A stretch of 64,000 nt of DNA, taken from NCBI RefSeq assembly GCF_009829075.1, contig NZ_WUQZ01000020.1, forward strand, positions 1 to 64,000. Direction: 5' to 3'. How positions within the stretch are numbered: the first letter of the stretch is position 1; every line of letters starts with the position of its first letter. The stretch comes from Sphingobacterium composti (GTDB lineage: Bacteria; Bacteroidota; Bacteroidia; Sphingobacteriales; Sphingobacteriaceae). A program made the translations under genes and the position numbers. Shown here piece by piece: positions 16,801 through 23,935 of this stretch. Below the pieces are notes generated by a model, which was not told the origin of the DNA, searched no databases, and saw only the letters and a program-made list of their open reading frames with translations.

Positions 16801-19714
16801 AACGCATACATTCAGAGACAAAATAACACCCGGACAAAAAGAGAAATGGCGCTTTACGTTGAAAGCTAAGGAGAGCAACCTTTCAGCCGAATTATTAGCG
16901 ACTATGTATGATAGCTCATTGGATGCTTTTGCTAGTAATACTTTTCCATCGCAGTTGTCATTATATCAAGATTATTCTAGAATTTCGTATTACCACCTTT
17001 TAAGAGAATTCAATCACGTAGATGTAAGCCACACATTATTTAATAAACCTTTTAATTACGCAGAAATAACCAACGCTTTATCCATTCCGCGAAGATATAA
17101 TTTATGGACTCCGCAAGAATACAATTATTTAAGACGGAATTTCGGTGATGATAGTGGTACCCTTGATGAAGTTGTGGTTACAGCTTTTAGCCCTACTGAA
17201 AAAGAATCAATGGTTGCTTCAGTAGCAAAAGTTTCAGGTTCAGCATATGGCTCAACCAATGGAGTAGAAGAAATAACAATTAGAGGAGCTTCAACTACTC
17301 AATCTACAGAACCATTATATATCATAGATGGTGAAATTGTAGATAAACAAACTTTTGACACGATAAATAAAAGTAATATAGACAATATAAATGTTTTAAA
17401 AAATGAAGCAGAAACTGCTCTCTATGGTTCTCGTGGAGCAAATGGTGTTATAGTTATTACCACAAAAGAAGGCAAACTAAAAGAAGAACAACTTAACAAC
17501 GTACAAGCTCGAACCAACCTACAAGAAACAGCTTTCTTCTACCCGACGCTTTATACCGATGCGGAGGGCAATGTATCTTTTGAATTTGATTCGCCAAAAG
17601 CGTTGACAAAGTGGAAATTGCTTCTATTTGCACATAGCAAGAATTTGCAATCAGGTTCAGCTACCTTCTTCACAAAAACTCAAAAGCAGTTGATGGTTAG
17701 ACCAAATCTTCCGCGTTACCTTCGTGAAGGTGATAAAATAACGCTGAAAGCTCAAATTCAAAACTTAAGCAAAGAATTGCAAAAAGGTAATGCACGTATT
17801 GAAATCATTAATCCCGAAACAAACGAAAATATCACTTCGCAATTTATAAAAGAAAATAGCACCAATTCTTTTGAAGCTGACGCTTCGAAAAACACTATTG
17901 TAGAATGGGAAGTAATTGTACCAAAAGATTTCCCTACGATACAAATCAGAATAGTAGCCGCTAGTGATGAGTTTTCGGATGGCGAACAACAAGAATTAGC
18001 AATTCTTCCTAATCGAATTTTAGTTTCGGAAACCGAAAAAATCGTATTAAAGTCGAATCAGACGCAAGAATATAAAATTGATGCTTCCAAAAAAGACAAT
18101 TTGCAAGCACGTATTCAAGTTCAAAGTAACCCGATTTTAGAGATTATTTCGGCTTTGGATTATTTGAAAAACTATCCTTACGAATGCAATGAGCAAATAG
18201 TAAGTAAATGGTTTGGATTAAAAATGGTAGAATATATGGGTAAAAATTATCCAGCTATTGCAACCTATTTCAAATCCTTAAATACAGAGGAAGCTAGTGG
18301 AAAATTAGAAGAAAATGCGACTTTGTCTCAACTGAAGTTGGAAGAAATACCTTGGCTTCGGGATATTCAGCATGATGAAGCCAAACTAAAATCCATAGCG
18401 CAGTTATTTAATTCCAGCATTCGACAAGAATTAAAAAGCATAGAACAAAAAATCAGCAAAAATCAAATGCCTTCGGGTGGCTATGCATGGTTTGATGGTG
18501 GTAAAGAAAATACATACATTTCTACTCGTATCTTGGAAATCATGGGTAAAGTTTTATTGCTTGACCATACATTAGTCAATACTAATATCAAAGCCGTTGC
18601 ACAAAAATTGGTTACGTATTTGGATAATGACACCACGATTTTTAACCCAAAATACACTTACCATAATGCTTTAGATTATTTGTATGCGCGTCATTATTGG
18701 AATGGCTTTCATTCTTTGGATAAACAAAAAGTAGAAAAACTTCAAACTATCATACAAAAATCTTCTTTGACTACAGCCAACCAACCAGCTGGCTTAGCCG
18801 CAAAAGCTTGGGTATCGAGTCAGTTGTTTGGAACGAGTAAAACGTCCAATGAACTGAAAAACCGCATCACGCAAGAAGCGATTTCGGACGAAGACAGAGG
18901 GATGTATTGGGAATCAAACAGCCGCTATTACAACAGTAACAGTTTACAATCCTACATGGTGGAAGCGTACAAATTGCATAATCCTACTAAATTGCATGAA
19001 ATCACGCAATGGTTATTTTACAGCAAACAAGCTAACCATTGGCAAACCACTTGGATGACTGTAGATGCGGTGTATGCGCTATTATTAGCGAATAATCCTC
19101 AAGATTTTTCGGTTGAAAATACAGTCAAGATTTGGATTGATGGCAAAGAATCTGAGCAAAATAAATCCGTTCTTGGTCAATTTACAAAATCTTTAAATAA
19201 ATCAGAGTTAACGACAGACAAACAAGTCAAGATTCAAAATTATAACGATAGAACAATTTTTGGAAATATTGTGCACCAATATTTTAGTCCATTAGAAGTT
19301 ATTCAAAAAACATTAAAAGAGATTTCAGTCAACAAGCAGTACTTTGTTGAAAGAAATGGCAAATGGGTAGAAACTTCGGAAGCAAAATTAGGCGAACGCA
19401 TCAAAGTCAAAATCACAGTGGTGAATGACAATCCGTTGCAATATGTCCATATCAAAGATGCGCGTCCTTCGGGAGTAGAACCAATCTACCAACCGTCAGG
19501 TTATAAGTGGTGGCAAGGCTATTATTTCACGATCAAAGATGCTTCAACAAATTATTTCTACGACAATTTGAAGAAAGGCTTGACCGAATTGGAATATGAA
19601 GTCAAAGCAAATAATGTCGGTATATTTAATTCAGGAATTACAACTGTGGAATGTATGTACGAACCTTCGGTATATGCTCGTTCGGAAAACAAAGTATTAA
19701 CGATAGTGCCATGA
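13805..19714 (+). CDS. Alpha-2-macroglobulin family protein with inserted TonB plug-like domain
   Basis: 1969 residues with signal peptide MKKLYWLLIFLLPLRLFGQA. The body is a string of macroglobulin domains with an MG2-type segment around 525-650 (SDRAIYRPGQDIYFKSILYN). A TonB plug-like stretch runs from about 1120 (LDEVVVTAF) through EITIRGASTTQSTEPLYIIDG to ALYGSRGANGVIVITTKEGK at about 1225. The A2M domain follows at once (about 1233 on, with ETAFFYPTLYTDAEGNVSF). The thioester motif CNEQ starts at C1461 within YPYECNEQ, so the protein could still trap proteases covalently. Bacterial A2M proteins are thought to act as periplasmic or surface protease traps. The plug sits where the bait region is expected. 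The gene stands alone, with no penicillin-binding protein 1C next to it. Confidence 0.88.
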   Translation: MKKLYWLLIFLLPLRLFGQALDSNFIAQKWKEVESLLAMKNYEQTLPYLAVIKSHAKKQNNSAEWIRAVLAESQAKTLNKTGEQSFISIRKHFEESIAQGNPIEKSILNNYYAMYLWSNSNTFKTKSTDDFLQATGPSKLQIIDSIFRESIKNESLLIQQKSDNFIDLFSQVQNLTLTPTIYHFLSYQYLDFLKQVSKTKEHDSIRNSLLILNNKNKYDDATVYLLTRDLEIGYYWNKDWISKVEDIINSHTADYNAFLLYQIANIYFQEDKAKAYQYIQTAKSKYPKSPWIDNCLQLEKKLKKVELKIEHNVFEPSNTYIPVKLSIRNADKVFIRVYKTTNTPKDYREWNAKYDSLTFVTSIDAPLIYEEQKNLKSFEDFKSHNTIYKLNPLIYGNYTIFVSNNPEFKNDGEEKTTSISKLTVSDVFISASLDVETDDYYIYKILLINRKTGSPYAKKSVHQYKTLNKNIELLKKLKTDNKGEFIYKSYSSTRYNKLDDLELYLPEENQFIDLMDLDDVPEHLVEDHDNEGNISFQTMSDRAIYRPGQDIYFKSILYNNHKIKGKVLTNQAVSVYLIDANYQKIDSLSLTTNEFGSINGKFKIPTQTLAGTFRIDVSTKNRASANHYFRVEEYKRPTFKVEFEQNKETYTHADTAIFVGKVESLAGAKLADASVRYKIDFYSTKNYRTINYVDSLIQTDQEGKFFIKVPLSDSTFNKLDDFTLNYSVEVTNQTGEMQQAAGYYRFTTKPWNIGIYTTTNVEEGKWSQLQVFTKNQHGHPLKFAGKVNIYKLDVLKKPISRKYYNYFKNANYHLLDNQDYEKYFPHYFDEQTIKNETKKLVTSYNFDTRDTSLVKIDSTLFTKGSYLIEAVSIQKNDTISSAATVNIYDAITRKVSNNNFLSYYYDKGNYTVGDLVKITFQTDVKNPANLFLFESVGSKKQPTKVLKWKNNETTYSFILTDKMISPVISFTALFVNNNQAQTLDIRIPITENNKNIEITTHTFRDKITPGQKEKWRFTLKAKESNLSAELLATMYDSSLDAFASNTFPSQLSLYQDYSRISYYHLLREFNHVDVSHTLFNKPFNYAEITNALSIPRRYNLWTPQEYNYLRRNFGDDSGTLDEVVVTAFSPTEKESMVASVAKVSGSAYGSTNGVEEITIRGASTTQSTEPLYIIDGEIVDKQTFDTINKSNIDNINVLKNEAETALYGSRGANGVIVITTKEGKLKEEQLNNVQARTNLQETAFFYPTLYTDAEGNVSFEFDSPKALTKWKLLLFAHSKNLQSGSATFFTKTQKQLMVRPNLPRYLREGDKITLKAQIQNLSKELQKGNARIEIINPETNENITSQFIKENSTNSFEADASKNTIVEWEVIVPKDFPTIQIRIVAASDEFSDGEQQELAILPNRILVSETEKIVLKSNQTQEYKIDASKKDNLQARIQVQSNPILEIISALDYLKNYPYECNEQIVSKWFGLKMVEYMGKNYPAIATYFKSLNTEEASGKLEENATLSQLKLEEIPWLRDIQHDEAKLKSIAQLFNSSIRQELKSIEQKISKNQMPSGGYAWFDGGKENTYISTRILEIMGKVLLLDHTLVNTNIKAVAQKLVTYLDNDTTIFNPKYTYHNALDYLYARHYWNGFHSLDKQKVEKLQTIIQKSSLTTANQPAGLAAKAWVSSQLFGTSKTSNELKNRITQEAISDEDRGMYWESNSRYYNSNSLQSYMVEAYKLHNPTKLHEITQWLFYSKQANHWQTTWMTVDAVYALLLANNPQDFSVENTVKIWIDGKESEQNKSVLGQFTKSLNKSELTTDKQVKIQNYNDRTIFGNIVHQYFSPLEVIQKTLKEISVNKQYFVERNGKWVETSEAKLGERIKVKITVVNDNPLQYVHIKDARPSGVEPIYQPSGYKWWQGYYFTIKDASTNYFYDNLKKGLTELEYEVKANNVGIFNSGITTVECMYEPSVYARSENKVLTIVP

Positions 19715-19729
19715 TTTATGATGTTATTT

Positions 19730-19774
19730 TGACTATAGGAGAAATCTAAACTTACGAGATTTCTCCTATAGTCA
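19730..19774. terminator. Perfect 18-bp inverted repeat after the macroglobulin gene
   Basis: Arms 19730-19747 and 19757-19774 pair exactly around a nine-base loop (aaacttacg). It starts 15 bases after the stop at 19714 and is probably the terminator, although no T-run follows it on the plus strand. Confidence 0.55.
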
Positions 19775-19793
19775 TAATGACTTGATCACTTTT

Positions 19794-19812
19794 AAAAAAA
19801 GGCACCCTTTTT
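19794..19812 (-). terminator. Probable terminator of the rdgB gene
   Basis: On the minus strand AAAAAGG, three bases, CCTTTTT is followed by further T. It lies 58 bases after the rdgB stop. The stem is short and A/T-rich, so the call is moderate. Confidence 0.5.
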
Positions 19813-19869
19813 GCGACATACCTACCGAAGGGAAGTATCCTTTTGAAAGGAAAACTATCAATTGATAAT

Positions 19870-20445
19870 TTAATAACTTTTCAAGAATTCTGCCAATTTC
19901 CCAACTGCAATAGCACGATGACTAATAGCGTTTTTCTCCTCAGCTGACATTTCCGCAAAAGTTTTATCATAGCCATTTGGGATAAAAATCGGGTCATATC
20001 CAAAACCTTTCTCTCCAAGTCTTTCTTTAATAATTTGACCTTCGATAGCTCCCTCAAAGAAATGTTGTTGTTCGTTGAAATATAAAGAAATTACTGTTTT
20101 AAATCTTGCAGTACGGTTTGAATTATCACCCAATTTCTCCAATACCAAGTCAATATTCTTTTCCATATCACGTGAACCGGAATATCGTGCCGAATATACG
20201 CCTGGTTCACCATTCAAAGCATCTATTTCCAATCCTGAATCATCTCCAAAACAATACAAACCATATTTATTCACTAAATAGTCCGTTTTTTGTTGGGCAT
20301 TTTCTTGAAAAGTTACTCCAGTCTCTGGAATATCATCCTGACAATCAATATCATTCAAGGATTTAATCACAAACTTATCTCCTACTATAGCTTGGACTTC
20401 TTCAAGCTTATGCGCATTATTTGTTGCAAATACTAGTTCTAACAT
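19870..20445 (-). CDS. rdgB: Non-canonical purine NTP pyrophosphatase (RdgB/HAM1)
   Basis: 191 residues, full length for the family. It hydrolyses dITP, ITP and XTP to the monophosphates and so keeps deaminated purines out of DNA and RNA. Motifs: FATNNAHKLEEV at the start, FGDDSGLEIDALNGEPGVYSARY in the middle, GFGYDPIFIPNGYDKTFAEM and NAISHRAIA near the end. A TACTTTTA sequence, a near match to the -7 element, lies only four bases upstream of the ATG, so the mRNA may have little or no leader. It is apparently a single-gene transcript. Confidence 0.94.
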   Translation of the reverse strand: MLELVFATNNAHKLEEVQAIVGDKFVIKSLNDIDCQDDIPETGVTFQENAQQKTDYLVNKYGLYCFGDDSGLEIDALNGEPGVYSARYSGSRDMEKNIDLVLEKLGDNSNRTARFKTVISLYFNEQQHFFEGAIEGQIIKERLGEKGFGYDPIFIPNGYDKTFAEMSAEEKNAISHRAIAVGKLAEFLKSY

Positions 20446-20562
20446 GATGTAAAAGTAAAAAGTAAAAAAGGAGAAGTCAAAATGAAATAAGAAGATATTA
20501 AGAATTATTATTCAGGCTTCAAAAAACAAAACATGCTCAATTAAATTAACAATTGACAATTA

Positions 20563-21096
20563 TCAATTCGAAATAAACGTCTTAAATTCTCCCCAGAAAA
20601 GTTTCTTTTTGTTGACATCCGCGAACATTTCTTCGAATGAAAAAGTATTGAACACGGTTGCTATACGACCTTTCATATAGGAGTTATGTGCGATTTCGGG
20701 AAGTTTTAAAGAAGCTGGCTCTATACCTAGCAAGGTAATTTTCTTTGGCTCAAAGAAAGCCATAATACGCTTAAAGTCATTTGGATTTTGAGGGTTAGCC
20801 AAGTTGACTACAGCTACATTTTCAGGAGTAAGCTGCAAAGCTCCGATAGTTTTGATAAAAGCTTCTTCCGCCGCTGGCGAGAAGTATGGATATGACGGAT
20901 AACGCAGAATAAATAATACGCCCGTGCTTTTATCTCCTTTGTATACAAAATCTTCAGCAGAGGAATCCCAATTAACAGCAGAATCCACGTCTAGAGATTG
21001 TGACTGAACTTCCTCCATAGCAAATCCTGTCGAAAACAAAGTTTCATTCATCAAAGTCTGAAGTGCTATAGGATTATATGTAAGAAGGTTGCTCAT
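20563..21096 (-). CDS. Conserved hypothetical protein
   Basis: 177 residues, soluble, without signal peptide or membrane segment. It looks like an alpha/beta fold: a predicted strand GVLFILRYPSYPYFSPAAEE, then helix, VAVVNLANPQNPNDFKRI, KKITLLGIEPASL, and a C-terminal helix ending FWGEFKTFISN. The NDFKRIMAFFEPKKITLLGI portion hints at a nucleotide or protein-binding Rossmann-like core, but I do not recognise the family. It lies between rdgB and the deoxyhypusine-synthase-like gene on the same strand with gaps of over 100 bases, so it may be independently transcribed. Confidence 0.65.
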   Translation of the reverse strand: MSNLLTYNPIALQTLMNETLFSTGFAMEEVQSQSLDVDSAVNWDSSAEDFVYKGDKSTGVLFILRYPSYPYFSPAAEEAFIKTIGALQLTPENVAVVNLANPQNPNDFKRIMAFFEPKKITLLGIEPASLKLPEIAHNSYMKGRIATVFNTFSFEEMFADVNKKKLFWGEFKTFISN

Positions 21097-21157
21097 ATTA
21101 TTTATGATTAAAAGATAATAGACAATAGATTTTAGATTAGTATATAAAAGTTTAAAA

Positions 21158-21188
21158 AGATATGAGATACAAGAAAAATCTCATATCT
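21158..21188 (-). terminator. Terminator of the deoxyhypusine-synthase-like gene
   Basis: An 11-bp stem (AGATATGAGAT with ATCTCATATCT, 21158-21168 and 21178-21188) is followed on the minus strand by TTTTTAAA. It begins 28 bases after the stop at 21216. The right arm is part of a small direct repeat (TCATATC twice). Confidence 0.75.
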
Positions 21189-21215
21189 CATATCTAAATA
21201 CTAATGTCTATAAAA

Positions 21216-22196
21216 CTATTGACCCAAAATATAAGCGAATACCAATGGCGCTACGATAGTAGCATCTGATTCGATCATAAATTTAGGTGTATCAATATCT
21301 AATTTGCCCCAAGTAATTTTCTCATTTGGAACAGCACCTGAATACGAACCGTATGAAGTCGTAGAGTCAGAAATCTGACAGAAGTAAGACCAGAAAGGAA
21401 CATCCGTCCATTCTAAATCTTGATACATCATAGGCACTACACAGATAGGGAAGTCACCAGAAATACCACCGGCGATTTGGAAGAAACCAACACCTTTACC
21501 ACCTGAGTTAGCACGGTACCATTCCGTTAGGTAAATCATGTATTCGATACCTGATTTTACTGTTGACGCTTTCAAGTTACCTTTGATCACATTTGAAGCG
21601 AAGATATTACCAGTAGTAGAATCTTCCCATCCTGGACACACAATTGGTAAGTTTTTCTCTGCTGCAGCAACAATCCATGAATCCTTAGGATCGATTTCGT
21701 AGTATTGCTCCAATACACCAGAATTTACAACTTGGTACAAAAATTCGTGTGGTAAGTAACGCTCACCTTTTGCCTCAGCAGCATGCCAAACATCTTCTAA
21801 ATGTGCTTGAAGACGACGGAAAGCTTCTTCTTCTGGAATACATGTATCCGTTACACGGTTGAAGTGCGTATCTAATAATTCGCGTTCTTGCTCTGGTGTC
21901 AAATCTCTCCAGTTTGGAATGCGTTTGTAGTGCGAATGCGCTACCAAATTCATCACATCCTCTTCTAAGTTTGCACCAGTACAAGAGATAATATGTACTT
22001 TATCTTGACGGATCATTTCCGCTAAAGAAACACCTAATTCAGCTGTTGACATTGCACCACCTAATGAAATCAACATTTTACCACCTTCTAGTAAATGTTG
22101 CTCATATCCTTTTGCTGCATCGACTAACGCAGCAGCATTGAAGTGACGGTAATTGTGCTCAATAAATTGACTAATTGGACCTTTTTGTGTACTCAT
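21216..22196 (-). CDS. Deoxyhypusine synthase family protein
   Basis: 326 residues, Rossmann-fold NAD enzyme homologous to eukaryotic and archaeal deoxyhypusine synthase. The catalytic lysine region is conserved as EKITWGKLD, with K298 matching the active-site lysine in human SWGKI. Other matches are SLGGAMSTAELG, CTGANLEEDVMNLVAH and NEKITWG. Bacteria have no eIF5A, so the classical substrate is missing; bacterial homologues are thought to make homospermidine from spermidine or putrescine, an assignment from literature memory and not from this sequence. It has a -7 element and a terminator of its own, so it is monocistronic. Confidence 0.87.
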   Translation of the reverse strand: MSTQKGPISQFIEHNYRHFNAAALVDAAKGYEQHLLEGGKMLISLGGAMSTAELGVSLAEMIRQDKVHIISCTGANLEEDVMNLVAHSHYKRIPNWRDLTPEQERELLDTHFNRVTDTCIPEEEAFRRLQAHLEDVWHAAEAKGERYLPHEFLYQVVNSGVLEQYYEIDPKDSWIVAAAEKNLPIVCPGWEDSTTGNIFASNVIKGNLKASTVKSGIEYMIYLTEWYRANSGGKGVGFFQIAGGISGDFPICVVPMMYQDLEWTDVPFWSYFCQISDSTTSYGSYSGAVPNEKITWGKLDIDTPKFMIESDATIVAPLVFAYILGQ

Positions 22197-22221
22197 CTTT
22201 TTCTATTTTTAATAAGTAGCA

Positions 22222-22229
22222 CAAAGGTA
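22222..22229 (-). promoter_or_regulatory. -7 element of the deoxyhypusine-synthase-like gene
   Basis: On the minus strand TACCTTTG matches TAnnTTTG exactly, 25 bases before the ATG at 22196. This is one of the best promoter matches in the window. Confidence 0.6.
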
Positions 22230-22366
22230 CTGAATTATATTTATTTAAAAATTTCGTAGTGTTTATTCTAGAATCCTAATTCATTTTTTAACAAATGTTA
22301 AAAGAATAAATTGTACCCCCTTAAGTAGATATGATAAAACTAAGATGTAGAATCAAAAAATAAATT

Positions 22367-22374
22367 TAATTTTG
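22367..22374 (+). promoter_or_regulatory. -7 element of the gene at 22402
   Basis: TAATTTTG matches TAnnTTTG. A TTG that would extend the downstream protein lies inside this element (22372), so the ATG at 22402 is the real start. Confidence 0.55.
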
Positions 22375-22401
22375 CAAGATACATTACTAACCAGATCAAT
22401 A

Positions 22402-22776
22402 ATGACAGGAAAACAATTAATTGACACTATCCAAATAGGAGATGTAAAGTTTGAAGCTTACATAATAATAGACGAAAATAATTTAGAAGCTTTTGCCATC
22501 TATTTTCAACAAAATGAAGATCCGTTGGTATTGTTCCAACAAATTTCAAACGATCATAAAGTGGAAATAAAAATAAATCAACAATTAGTTGAGGAGCTAC
22601 AATTGCTTAAATCAAAAGATATTGAACAGCGAAAAGAGCATTATAAAATTTTCCAAGAATTTGTGCTTAATGCAGAACAAAAAGCCAAAGAAATTGCTTT
22701 CCAAGATGCTAAATTGAAATATTTTACTGACATTCTACTTGTAAAAGGAATCGAACAAGCTTACTTTGTAGACTAA
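22402..22776 (+). CDS. Hypothetical protein, small and soluble
   Basis: 124 residues starting MTGKQLIDTIQIGDVKFEAY. It has an N-terminal beta-rich half (VKFEAYIIIDENNLEAFAIYF) and a C-terminal half rich in charged helix (QRKEHYKIFQEFVLNAEQKAKEIAFQDAKLKYF). No signal peptide, membrane segment or known motif. The start is set by the -7 element just upstream. It abuts the small minus-strand reading frame at 22777, stop against stop. I do not recognise a family. Confidence 0.6.
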   Translation: MTGKQLIDTIQIGDVKFEAYIIIDENNLEAFAIYFQQNEDPLVLFQQISNDHKVEIKINQQLVEELQLLKSKDIEQRKEHYKIFQEFVLNAEQKAKEIAFQDAKLKYFTDILLVKGIEQAYFVD

Positions 22777-22890
22777 TTATTTTCTTTTTAATAGTTTTGA
22801 AAAAAAAATATAGAAGAAAACTAAAAATAAGATTAGTACGAGAATAATAATTGTTTCTTGCGTTCCCACGCCCCAAGACATTGTATTCAT
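22777..22890 (-). CDS. 37-residue single-pass membrane peptide
   Basis: A frame of 37 codons beginning MNTMSWGVGTQETIIILVLI, followed by an unbroken hydrophobic stretch (about residues 14-30) and the basic tail SKLLKRK. This is the layout of a one-helix membrane protein with the N-terminus out and positive C-terminus in the cytoplasm; it slightly resembles the start of TatA. The stop directly abuts the stop of the plus-strand gene at 22776, and the frame fills an otherwise empty gap. No -7 element is visible. An internal ATG (fourth codon) is an alternative start. Confidence 0.5.
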   Translation of the reverse strand: MNTMSWGVGTQETIIILVLILFLVFFYIFFSKLLKRK

Positions 22891-22905
22891 AGGACTAAGG
22901 TATAA

Positions 22906-22939
22906 AAAATGGGTGATTAATTTTAAAATCACCCATTTT
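22906..22939 (-). terminator. Terminator of the susCDE operon
   Basis: Arms 22906-22918 and 22927-22939 form a 13-bp stem with an eight-base loop; on the minus strand a T-run follows. It lies 17 bases after the susE-like stop. Almost the same stem (GGGTGATT core) recurs at 31601-31629. Confidence 0.85.
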
Positions 22940-22955
22940 CATTTACAAGCTATTT

Positions 22956-23924
22956 TTATTTTTTCTCAATTATGGCTTTATAAGCACCTGGAGTAAGATC
23001 TAATGTTAAATCATACAAACCAGCTGAGGTAATCTCTATATCGGCTCCACCTTGCGTAATTTCATTTGGAGTACCTCCGAAATTTATTGCCCAATCATCG
23101 TTGGCTCTAAATTTTATCTTTCCCACTTTTAAGTTCAGAGACACTTTCCATACATAAGTTCCTTTTCCACCTTCGAAAGTCATATCCGTATCGCTGTCCC
23201 ATCCACCTGGCGTAGCATCACCGATCACTCCCATATCAAGTTTTAATGCAGAATAAGTTAATGCATCTGAGTCCATGCGAAGACGATAGAATCCGTCTTC
23301 AGTTACAGTTATATTCTCGGCATCTTCATCTTGTAGTAAAACACCAGCTGCTGATCCGAGACCATATGCGCCTTCCCAATCTACATTAGTTGGCAAAAAC
23401 TTGAAACCTCCATCAGCAGTCAAGTATTCAAATGTTTCAAATGTAGTTTTACTATCTTCACCATACAAAGTCATGGCTACAGCATTCGTTGGCTCCCAAC
23501 CCGCTCCGGTTGACCCACCGACTACAAACATTTGGGGATTGCTTTCCTCAAATGTTATGGGTTGAGTTTTAGTTACCGTCTGTCCACCTGCCTGATACGT
23601 AATTTTTAAAGTTGCCTCACCGATATAGCTTTCGTCTAAGGGAATACTGAATTCCCTTTCAATAATATTCTGATTAGATTCTTTTGAAATTTGTTCATTC
23701 AGTAATACTGTTCCGTCCTTTTCAATACTAAAATCGAAAGTATTGATATTTAATGCGATGAAACCTACCTTTAGTTTTTTTCCTATCTGTATCGTTGAAA
23801 CTGTATTTTCATTTATGGAGACAATTTGATCGTCGATAGTATGTTCAACTTTCTTACATGCATTGATTCCAAAGAAAAGCAGACAACATAAACTAATTGC
23901 TATAAATTTATATATTGTTTTCAT
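22956..23924 (-). CDS. SusE/SusF-like outer-membrane starch-binding lipoprotein
   Basis: 322 residues with lipoprotein signal (lipobox Cys at about 23 in FFGINACKK). An N-terminal SusE-type immunoglobulin-like domain (about 30-135) is followed by two repeated carbohydrate-binding modules, beginning QMFVVGGSTGAGWEP and LKLDMGVIGDATPGGWDSDT, as in SusE and SusF of the Bacteroides starch system. The surface lipoprotein would help bind alpha-glucan. It is the last gene of susC-susD-susE, 11 bases after susD, and is followed by a terminator. Confidence 0.87.
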   Translation of the reverse strand: MKTIYKFIAISLCCLLFFGINACKKVEHTIDDQIVSINENTVSTIQIGKKLKVGFIALNINTFDFSIEKDGTVLLNEQISKESNQNIIEREFSIPLDESYIGEATLKITYQAGGQTVTKTQPITFEESNPQMFVVGGSTGAGWEPTNAVAMTLYGEDSKTTFETFEYLTADGGFKFLPTNVDWEGAYGLGSAAGVLLQDEDAENITVTEDGFYRLRMDSDALTYSALKLDMGVIGDATPGGWDSDTDMTFEGGKGTYVWKVSLNLKVGKIKFRANDDWAINFGGTPNEITQGGADIEITSAGLYDLTLDLTPGAYKAIIEKK

Positions 23925-23935
23925 ATTCTTCTTAT

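Noticed and set aside
21178..21194. Direct repeat TCATATC next to the terminator at 21158
   Set aside because: Only two copies of seven bases, likely chance extension of the hairpin arm.
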